A stretch of 5,206 bases of DNA from a bacterium (GTDB taxonomy: Bacteria > Desulfobacterota > GWC2-55-46 > DRQE01). The notes below the pieces were generated by a model that searched no databases, was not told where the DNA came from, and saw only the letters and a program-made list of their open reading frames with translations. The position numbers and the translations under genes are program-made. Positions within the stretch are counted from its first letter, which is position 1; every line of letters starts with the position of its first letter. Location of the stretch: contig JALUQR010000065.1 of NCBI GenBank assembly GCA_027017505.1, positions 1 to 5,206 on the forward strand, written 5' to 3'. Below, piece by piece: positions 1 to 5,206 of this stretch.

Positions 1-565
1 GGTATATTTCTATCTCTCTGCCATCTTCCTTGGGAAGGGTTTTTATAAAGTATCTACCACCTTTTTTAACCTCTCCGTACACACCGAACCTGAAGTTGTA
101 GAAGGCTGTAAGAGGGCAATCGTAGGTGGTGCCAGGGGGTATGGGGAGCGTACCCTCTTTTATTTTTCTTCCCTTGCGCCACTTCTGCCATTTTATGATA
201 CCACGGGTGTGGTCGAGGGTGGTGATGGTCTTTTTGTGTTTTCTGCGGGTTTTTACCTCCTTTTCGAACACAAGGGTTCTGAACCTTCTTCCTCCGTCAA
301 TCTCTTCCATTATGGCGGTATAGGAGTCTTCCCTGTGGCGTATGAAGTCAAGAAAACCCTTTGTGCGGGCCCTGAAGGTTGCTATGTAGTATCTGCCCTG
401 TCTTTCAAGCTGGATTTCTGCCTCTGCAACATCCTCAAAGAGCCAGAAACCCAGGCTGTAGTGGTATCTTTCCCCCGAAAACCTCTCGCCTATTGATAGA
501 GCCTGCCCGTGCCGGGGCAGAAGCAGACCCACCAGCACCATAATTGCCAGAAGAGGGTTTCGCAT
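1..565 (-). CDS. Secreted DUF3108-family protein, C-terminus cut off by window edge
   Basis: The frame is open without stops from an ATG at 565-563 to the left edge and gives 188 residues. The N-terminus is a clear Sec signal peptide: Arg2, a hydrophobic core at about residues 4-16, and a likely cleavage site after Gly-Gln-Ala22. There is no lipobox Cys, so it should be soluble periplasmic or loosely envelope-bound. The mature part resembles DUF3108 (PF11306): an early Tyr-rich strand (GERYHYSLGFWLF, residues 31-43), an alternating beta-strand pattern, and a late YDCPLTAFYNFR segment (148-159) matching the usual D-PLSA-FY--R motif. Family members often run somewhat over 200 residues, so several tens of residues are probably missing. 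The molecular function of DUF3108 is not established; an envelope role is inferred from export. The start follows directly on the TAG of the upstream gene, in the same frame, which suggests translational coupling. The family call rests on motif memory, not a search. Confidence 0.8.
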   Translation of the reverse strand, partial: MRNPLLAIMVLVGLLLPRHGQALSIGERFSGERYHYSLGFWLFEDVAEAEIQLERQGRYYIATFRARTKGFLDFIRHREDSYTAIMEEIDGGRRFRTLVFEKEVKTRRKHKKTITTLDHTRGIIKWQKWRKGRKIKEGTLPIPPGTTYDCPLTAFYNFRFGVYGEVKKGGRYFIKTLPKEDGREIEIY

Positions 566-3500
566 CTACTTTTTTACAAACTCCTTCTCTTCAAACTCTA
601 TGGATGGGGATGGCTTGCCTATATAGTAGCCCTGTGCATAGTCTATACCAAACTCCTTGAGCAGTTCAAGGCTTTCCCTGTTTTCAACGAACTCTGCAAT
701 GGTCTTTATGTTCATGCCCCTTGCTATGTGGGATATTGCCTGCACCACAAGCTGGTCATTCCTGTTATCCTTGAGTCTTCTTATAAAGGAGCCATCTATC
801 TTTATGTAGTCCACAGAGAGTTCACGCAGATACATGAAGGATGTAAAGCCCACTCCAAAGTCATCGAGTGAGAAGTGACAGCCCGTTTTTTTAAGTGTGT
901 TTATAAACCTCTTTGCCATCTCTATGTCTTCCACCGCAGAGGTCTCTGTTATCTCAAACACAAGGTGGTCCGGGTTTGCCCCACCCTTTTTTATGGTCTC
1001 GCTTATAAAAGAAAGAGATGACTCATCCCCCAGGGTGAGCCCTGAAAGGTTTATGCTTATGGTGATGGGGCTGTGTCTGCGGTTCATCTCTGCCTGAAGC
1101 CTTATGGCCTTCTCCACTATCATGCGGTTAAGCGAGTCTATAAGGCCAAAGCGCTCTGCTATGTCTATAAATACACCTGGGAATATTAGCTCGCCCTTCT
1201 CATCGCGCATCCTTGCAAGAACCTCGTAGTGGTAGATTCTGTTGCTCTTTATGTGCAGTATTGGCTGAAACCAGAGTTCAATTCTGTCCTTCTCAAGGGC
1301 ATCGTATATTATTCGCTTCCACTTGAGTCTTTCGTGCATGTCCTCAAGTATGCGGTATTCATCGCTGAAGAATTCACAGCGGTTTCTGCCCTTCTCCTTT
1401 GCGTGCGAGAGTGCAGCATCTGCCTTCGTTATAAGCTCCTTTGTGGTTGTGCCGTGTTCGGGATACATGGCAATGCCTATGCTTGCGGTAAGGTAGAAGT
1501 TTCTACCCATGAGCTTGAAATCCTCTATCATGGCTCTAATCTTCTCTGCTATCTCCATGACCTCCTGAGCGTTAAGATATGGCATGAACACCGCAAACTC
1601 ATCGCCACCGAGGCGTGCAATAATGCTTTCCTTTGAGGCCTTTCTGGGGTATGTGCCATCTGCGTATCTCACACATGCCTCTATGAGCCTTGCAATGCTT
1701 CTTAGGATTTCATCACCCATGCCGTGCCCGTAGGTATCGTTTATGAGCTTGAACTGGTCAAGCCCCACAAGCATAAGGCCTCCCCTTCTGCCCTCCCTTC
1801 TTGCAGTGCCCATCCACTCGCCAAGAAGCTCTATGAAGTAGTCCCTGTTGTACAGGCCTGTGAGACCATCGTGGGTTGAAAGATAACGCATGCGTTCTTC
1901 CACGAGCATGCGCTCGGTTATATCCTCCTGGATGGCTATAAAGTGGGTTATCCTGCCTGTCTCATCCTTTACGGGATAGACCAGCCCGTTTGCCCAGTAA
2001 AACTCGCCATTTTTCTTTCTGTTCTTGAATATCCCGCGCCAGGTTCTTCCACTCTTTATGGTGAGCCACAGTTCCTTGTACCTTGACGGCGGGGTCTCGC
2101 CAGATGCCAGTATGCTGGGCTTCTTGCCTATTACCTCCTGCTTGGAATAACCTGTAACTTTTTCAAATGTGGGGTTTACATATTCTATAACACCATCGGT
2201 ATCGGTAATAAAGACTATGTTTATGCTCTCCTCTATGGCGCTGGAAAGTTTCTTAAGTTCTGTCTCTGCCCTTTTCTGTTCCGTCACATCGGTTATAAAG
2301 CCCTCAAGCACTGCAAGTCCCTCTTTCTTTCCAACCGCTCTGCCCTGCTCCCACACCCATCGTTCTGTGTCATCACTTGTCATTATCCTGTAGGAGAGCT
2401 TGTACGGAAGCCCTCTGTTTATTGCGTGCTGAATCTCGTGGTATACATGGTCTCTGTCGTCAGGATGTATAACATCTGTGCCGTAGTGCACCCTGCCTGT
2501 AAGGAACTCCTGGGGGCTGTAGCCTGTAAGCTCTATCGAGCCGTTGCTTATAAACTCCATGGTGCGCTCTCTATCAGCAAGTGCCCTGTAGGCCATACCA
2601 GGCAGGTTGCTTAAAAGGGTGGAAAGGGTTCTTCTGCTTTCTGTTATTTCACGGGTGCGCTGTTTTATCTGGCTTGCCATGAGGTTGAACCTTTCGGTAA
2701 GCTGGCCTATCTCATCATCTGTCTCAACGGGCAGTGTAACATCGTAGTTACCACGGGATATCTGGTCTGCAAAGGAAAGAAGCCTTCTGAGATTCTTCAC
2801 CACTGTTCTTGAGAATATGGCAAAAAGAAACAGCATTATAAGACCCACCAGCAGAGCGACAGGTATCACTGCCTGTCTTATCATCCTTACGGGCATCCAC
2901 ACATCTGCCATGTCCACCTCCACCACGAAGACCCATCCAGGAGGCCTCATACAGCTTGTGGTGGCAAAGACCTCTCTGTCAGGTGTCTCGGTGGTGTATC
3001 TGCCCTCGTAGCTTCTGCCATAGCCGAGGCACTCTCTGACAGGCAGAAGCCCTGTGGGCTCTACATCGAGTTTTCTTGTGGTGGCTATAAGTGTGCCAGC
3101 TGTGTCCACAAGATACATCCTTATGGATTCGTAACGGGATATTGCGGTGGTAAGGGGTATTATGCCCAGCTCCTCTATGTAGAACCTCTTTGCAACGAAA
3201 CCAAGTGTCCGTGCATCCACGGTTACAGGGGCGATCGCATAAAGCAGGGGTTTGCCGTTCTCACCCCTTTCTGTAACTACGGTTGCATCCCCAGAGCCGA
3301 GCTTATGGCTCTCAAAGGCCACCTCTGCCTGAATGTCGCCCACCAGTGGGGCTATTATCCTTCCATCAAGGCCCACTATGTACGCATCCTCTTCTGCCCA
3401 TCGCTCTGTAACATAGCGGTTAAGCGTCTCTATGGCAGAGGGCTCGGTCTTTAAGGCCTTGAGCAGTGTCTGCAGGCGCTGGTCTTCTGCAATCTCACGG

Positions 3501-3703
3501 GTGTGCTTTTCCATGTCCTTAAGGATGAGCCTTATCTGGTTGTCCATAACATCGCGTATGATGGTTATGTCTTTTAGGACAATGGAAAGCAGATGCTCCT
3601 TAAGGCTGTTGTAGGTTACAAGGAAGGTGATAAGCACTGGTAGCTGGATAACAACAATGGCAATTACTGCCTTCTGCAGTAAGGAGAATCTTCTTCTACC
3701 CAT
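566..3703 (-). CDS. Membrane Cache-HAMP-PAS-PAS-GGDEF-EAL c-di-GMP sensor, probable phosphodiesterase
   Basis: This 1045-residue protein is a transmembrane c-di-GMP turnover enzyme. In order it has: TM1 (about 11-31); a periplasmic ligand-binding region of double-Cache type (about 32-276) with Cys225 and Cys251; TM2 (about 277-298); HAMP (about 297-351); PAS1 with PAC end (about 358-476); PAS2 (about 490-600); GGDEF (about 605-780); EAL (about 790-1040). The EAL domain keeps the expected residues: Gln813, EVL at 827-829, Asn885, Glu917, DDFG at 947-950, Lys968, Asp970, Glu1004 and Gln1024, so hydrolysis of c-di-GMP to pGpG is expected. The GGDEF signature (699-703), Asn655, Asp664, Lys769 and Arg773 are kept. 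However, the first metal-binding Asp of the D-x-D-x-F-K motif is Gly647, and RYAD (679-682) is separated from the signature by 11 extra residues. A GTP-binding regulatory role for GGDEF is thus plausible; cyclase activity is not excluded. The ATG overlaps the end of selA by 8 bases behind a weak AGGG (10-base spacing), which implies coupling. The ligand is unknown. Confidence 0.95.
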   Translation of the reverse strand: MGRRRFSLLQKAVIAIVVIQLPVLITFLVTYNSLKEHLLSIVLKDITIIRDVMDNQIRLILKDMEKHTREIAEDQRLQTLLKALKTEPSAIETLNRYVTERWAEEDAYIVGLDGRIIAPLVGDIQAEVAFESHKLGSGDATVVTERGENGKPLLYAIAPVTVDARTLGFVAKRFYIEELGIIPLTTAISRYESIRMYLVDTAGTLIATTRKLDVEPTGLLPVRECLGYGRSYEGRYTTETPDREVFATTSCMRPPGWVFVVEVDMADVWMPVRMIRQAVIPVALLVGLIMLFLFAIFSRTVVKNLRRLLSFADQISRGNYDVTLPVETDDEIGQLTERFNLMASQIKQRTREITESRRTLSTLLSNLPGMAYRALADRERTMEFISNGSIELTGYSPQEFLTGRVHYGTDVIHPDDRDHVYHEIQHAINRGLPYKLSYRIMTSDDTERWVWEQGRAVGKKEGLAVLEGFITDVTEQKRAETELKKLSSAIEESINIVFITDTDGVIEYVNPTFEKVTGYSKQEVIGKKPSILASGETPPSRYKELWLTIKSGRTWRGIFKNRKKNGEFYWANGLVYPVKDETGRITHFIAIQEDITERMLVEERMRYLSTHDGLTGLYNRDYFIELLGEWMGTARREGRRGGLMLVGLDQFKLINDTYGHGMGDEILRSIARLIEACVRYADGTYPRKASKESIIARLGGDEFAVFMPYLNAQEVMEIAEKIRAMIEDFKLMGRNFYLTASIGIAMYPEHGTTTKELITKADAALSHAKEKGRNRCEFFSDEYRILEDMHERLKWKRIIYDALEKDRIELWFQPILHIKSNRIYHYEVLARMRDEKGELIFPGVFIDIAERFGLIDSLNRMIVEKAIRLQAEMNRRHSPITISINLSGLTLGDESSLSFISETIKKGGANPDHLVFEITETSAVEDIEMAKRFINTLKKTGCHFSLDDFGVGFTSFMYLRELSVDYIKIDGSFIRRLKDNRNDQLVVQAISHIARGMNIKTIAEFVENRESLELLKEFGIDYAQGYYIGKPSPSIEFEEKEFVKK
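581..590 (-). promoter_or_regulatory. Shine-Dalgarno-like AGAGAAGGAG with long spacing
   Basis: AAGGAG lies inside the last codons of the sensor gene and is the only good ribosome binding site upstream of the DUF3108 ATG at 565. The spacing is about 15 bases, longer than the usual 5-9. Initiation therefore probably relies on the ribosome that terminates at the TAG (568-566) immediately before the ATG. No better start with a normally placed site is seen; the next in-frame ATG (codon 9) would destroy the signal peptide. Confidence 0.45.
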
Positions 3704-5075
3704 GGGTTAATGGCCCTATGTGCTCTATATGGGTTGGCTCGATTGTTCTTGCATCGAGTATGAATCTTTCCCTCTCCACCCTGCCAAGCACTGGTGGGTT
3801 ACTGTGGAGGAAGTGTTTGAATATCCTTTCTGCTCCCATACCAGGGTGTGTGATGGTAATGACCCTTGTGGGCAGTAGATAGTCTGGCAGTGCCCCGCTT
3901 CCCACCACAGAAGTGCCCTCCTCAACCTCTATGCGGAAGCCCCTGCCGAGCCTTGCCGAAAGGATGTGTTTTATCCTGCGTGCGTTCTCTTCTATCTCCT
4001 CAACAGGACGGGTGAGGTAACGAAGTATGGGTAGTTTTTTTTCAAGCCCTTCGGGGTTAAGGTATAGTTTGAGTGTTGCCTCAAGTGCAGAGATGGTGAG
4101 TTTATCAACCCTCAATGCCCTTTTAAGGGGGTTTTGTCTTATCCTCTCTACAAACTCCCTTTTACCTGCTATGATGCCAGCCTGGGGCCCACCAAGGAGT
4201 TTATCTGCACTGAATGTAACCACATCAACGCCCTCTCTTATACTTTCGCTCACCACAGGCTCCTTCTTAAGCCCGTATCTGGAAAGGTCCACAAGGGAGC
4301 CACTGCCCAGGTCCTCCACCACAGGGATACCCCTGCTTCTGCCAAGTGCAACAAGCTCGGACAGGGAGACCTCCTTTGTAAACCCCCTTATGGTGTAGTT
4401 GCTTTTGTGCACCTTCAGAAGAAGTGCGGTGTTATCCCCTATGGCATCCATGTAGTCATGTAGATGGGTTCTGTTTGTGGTTCCCACCTCCTTGAGTATA
4501 CAGCCACTTCGCTCCATTATCTCTGGGAGTCTGAATGAGCCCCCTATCTCTATGAGCTCACCCCTTGAGATTATCACCTCTCTGCCCCTGGCAAGGCTGT
4601 TGAGGGTGAGGAGCACCGCTGCGGCGTTGTTGTTCACAATACAGGCAGACTCACAGCCTGTAAGCCTCACTATGAGCTCCTCGCAGTGTGAGTCCCTCTC
4701 ACCCCTTGAGCCGTCCTCAAGCTCTATCTCAAGGCTTACAGGCCCTCCAGAGGCCCTCATCAGAGCGTCCACCGCATCCTGTGCAAGTGGGGCCCTTCCA
4801 AGGTGGGTGTGGATAACCGTGCCAGATGCATTGACCACAGGTTTAAGACCCCTGGTAAAAAGCCCCTCAAGGTCTTCCCTTATGCGTGAGAGCACATCTC
4901 TTCGCGAAAGGTTTTTGAGCCTTCCAGAGAGTATCTCCTCTCTCAGAAGATTAAGGGTCTTTCGTACAGAGTCCTTAACTATACGGGATGAAAAGTTTCT
5001 GTAAAGGGATTGTAACTCTGGCTCCCTGAGGAGTTCATCAACCGAGGGAAGAGACCTTAGAAGGTTCTGTATCAT
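3696..5075 (-). CDS. selA: L-seryl-tRNA(Sec) selenium transferase
   Basis: SelA is a cytoplasmic PLP enzyme that converts Ser-tRNA(Sec) to Sec-tRNA(Sec) with selenophosphate from SelD, feeding UGA decoding by SelB. The product has 459 residues, close to the 463 of E. coli SelA. It has the N-terminal tRNA-binding domain (about 1-75) that shorter SelA-like sugar-acid lyases usually lack. Family motifs seen in order: NASGTVIHTHLGRAPL (82-97), VNNNAAAVLLTL (147-158), RGELIEIGGSFRLPEIM (171-187), GTTNRTH (198-204), HKSNYTIRGF (223-232), EDLGSGSLVDL (254-264), and SADKLLGGPQAG (289-300) with Lys292 as the PLP Schiff-base lysine. RQNPLKRALRVDK (313-325) and the C-terminal LDARTIEP segment also fit. 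The start is preceded by a strong Shine-Dalgarno sequence at 6 bases. It is the first gene of the apparent operon, and its TAG lies inside the start of the c-di-GMP gene. selB, selC, selD and any selenoprotein gene are not in the window. I see no damaged motif. Confidence 0.97.
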   Translation of the reverse strand: MIQNLLRSLPSVDELLREPELQSLYRNFSSRIVKDSVRKTLNLLREEILSGRLKNLSRRDVLSRIREDLEGLFTRGLKPVVNASGTVIHTHLGRAPLAQDAVDALMRASGGPVSLEIELEDGSRGERDSHCEELIVRLTGCESACIVNNNAAAVLLTLNSLARGREVIISRGELIEIGGSFRLPEIMERSGCILKEVGTTNRTHLHDYMDAIGDNTALLLKVHKSNYTIRGFTKEVSLSELVALGRSRGIPVVEDLGSGSLVDLSRYGLKKEPVVSESIREGVDVVTFSADKLLGGPQAGIIAGKREFVERIRQNPLKRALRVDKLTISALEATLKLYLNPEGLEKKLPILRYLTRPVEEIEENARRIKHILSARLGRGFRIEVEEGTSVVGSGALPDYLLPTRVITITHPGMGAERIFKHFLHSNPPVLGRVERERFILDARTIEPTHIEHIGPLTHG

Positions 5076-5081
5076 TAAGTA

Positions 5082-5089
5082 CTCCCCCT
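5082..5089 (-). promoter_or_regulatory. selA ribosome binding site
   Basis: AGGGGGAG sits 6 bases upstream of the selA ATG at 5075, which supports that start. It immediately follows the T-tract of the leader hairpin, so terminator readthrough would be needed for this site to be transcribed from the candidate promoter upstream. Confidence 0.8.
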
Positions 5090-5125
5090 AAAAAAATTAA
5101 GAGGTGTATAACATCCCACACCTCT
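5090..5125 (-). terminator. Terminator-like hairpin in the selA leader, possible attenuator
   Basis: On the minus strand AGAGGTGT (5125-5118) pairs perfectly with ACACCTCT (5107-5100), an 8-bp stem around a 10-base loop, followed by TAA and seven T (5099-5090). This is the layout of an intrinsic terminator in the direction of selA transcription. There is no T-tract on the plus-strand side. The stem is short, with four G-C pairs, so its strength is doubtful. Because a candidate promoter lies upstream and selA directly downstream, it could act as an attenuator. It could also end transcripts arriving from beyond the right edge, or be chance. Confidence 0.45.
5097..5114 (-). CDS. Possible five-codon leader mini-ORF inside the hairpin
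   Basis: ATG TTA TAC ACC TCT TAA (peptide MLYTS) begins in the hairpin loop and runs through the 3' arm. A Shine-Dalgarno-like AGAGG (5125-5121), which is part of the 5' arm, stands 6 bases upstream of the ATG. A ribosome here would melt the hairpin, which is how leader-peptide antitermination works in other operons. The ORF is very short, and neither selenium- nor amino-acid-related codon runs are seen, so this may be coincidental. Confidence 0.2.
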   Translation of the reverse strand: MLYTS

Positions 5126-5149
5126 GGAGGTCTTCCGGGTTGTATTTAA

Positions 5150-5179
5150 AATCTAACATAACATGTAAGGAAAGGTCAA
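5150..5179 (-). promoter_or_regulatory. Candidate sigma-70 promoter for the selA operon
   Basis: TTGACC (-35, 5179-5174; 5 of 6 to consensus) is followed after 18 bases by TAGATT (-10, 5155-5150; 4 of 6, with the key T1, A2 and T6 kept). A TGT immediately before the -10 gives an extended -10. Transcription would start near 5143 and give a leader of roughly 70 bases before the selA ATG. The spacer contains the 6-bp palindrome ACATGT (5161-5166), too short to call an operator. The surrounding DNA is A/T rich compared with the genes. Confidence 0.5.
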
Positions 5180-5187
5180 TAATATTT

Positions 5188-5206
5188 AAGGTGGACTGGA
5201 TGTGCA
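5188..5206 (+). other. Possible start of a divergent gene running off the right edge
   Basis: AAGGTGG (5188-5194), one mismatch from AAGGAGG, stands 5 bases before an ATG at 5200-5202, followed by TGC and the window end. If real, 5076-5199 is a divergent intergenic region shared with selA. A TAATAT (5180-5185) resembles a -10 box but lies too near the ATG and has no good -35. Only two codons are visible, so product and reality cannot be judged. Confidence 0.25.

Noticed and set aside
209..496. Plus-strand open frames in the left 560 bases
   Set aside because: They oppose a minus-strand frame that runs uninterrupted to the edge and carries a signal peptide and DUF3108 motifs, which explains this stretch better.
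566..568. TAG read as pyrrolysine, giving a sensor-DUF3108 fusion
   Set aside because: The EAL domain is complete before the TAG, and what follows starts with Met and a signal peptide. selA also ends in TAG after a complete protein, so TAG is an ordinary stop here.
1229..1636. Plus-strand open frame of 135 codons opposite the GGDEF/EAL region
   Set aside because: Antisense to conserved catalytic motifs of the sensor gene; no domain or start signal supports it.
4027..4398. Plus-strand open frame of 123 codons opposite selA, and a second overlapping one at 4134-4463
   Set aside because: Both are antisense to the catalytic core of selA, have no recognisable motif or good ribosome binding site, and overlap each other in different frames.
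4477..5004. Plus-strand open frame of 175 codons opposite selA
   Set aside because: It lies wholly antisense to a full-length, motif-complete selA. Its product is Ser/Leu/Pro-rich low-complexity sequence of the kind produced by reading the complement of a biased gene, and no family is recognisable.
3696..5075. SelA-like lyase (D-glucosaminate-6-phosphate ammonia-lyase type) instead of true SelA
   Set aside because: The length, the N-terminal tRNA-binding domain and the run of SelA motifs fit true SelA; the lyase-type relatives are shorter and usually lack that N-terminal domain.
5154..5168. TAACATAACATGTAA as an operator or repeat
   Set aside because: The only perfect palindrome is six bases (ACATGT) and the direct repeat is a short AT-rich run; this is within chance for such DNA.

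Overview
The window looks like a compact piece of a chromosome from a Gram-negative, selenocysteine-using bacterium. It carries a full-length bacterial SelA, a two-membrane-segment sensor with a periplasmic Cache-like domain, and an exported DUF3108-type envelope protein. ATA and AGA/AGG codons are frequent, base composition is roughly balanced, and genes abut or overlap. This would suit a Nitrospirota, Desulfobacterota or Aquificota-type anaerobe or thermophile, but that placement is an impression from style and not a phylogenetic result. Nothing in the window points to a mobile element, phage, CRISPR array, tRNA or rRNA.

Layout: everything well supported lies on the minus strand and reads from right to left. 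At the right end, 5076-5206 is a 131-base non-coding stretch. It holds a candidate sigma-70-type promoter (-35 at 5174-5179, extended -10 at 5150-5155), then a terminator-like hairpin with a T-tract (5090-5125), then a strong ribosome binding site. selA (5075-3696) follows. It overlaps by 8 bases a 1045-residue membrane sensor with Cache-like, HAMP, PAS, PAS, GGDEF and EAL domains (3703-566). The stop codon of the sensor is directly followed by the ATG of a secreted DUF3108-family protein (565 to the left edge, truncated at 188 residues). The first bases of a divergent plus-strand gene may begin at 5200.

Functionally, selA makes Sec-tRNA(Sec), the precursor for selenoproteins, using selenophosphate. 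The second gene is a cyclic di-GMP enzyme. Its EAL domain keeps every catalytic residue I can check. Its GGDEF domain has lost one metal-binding Asp and has its inhibitory I-site displaced by an 11-residue insertion, so net phosphodiesterase activity is the better guess. The third gene probably acts in the periplasm or envelope. Tight spacing suggests one transcript. No biochemical link between selenocysteine synthesis and c-di-GMP turnover is evident, so the grouping may only reflect genome compaction.

The least ordinary items are the selA leader, where a terminator-like hairpin contains a five-codon mini-ORF with its own Shine-Dalgarno-like sequence, and the altered GGDEF domain. I see no clear sign of a wholly new system.
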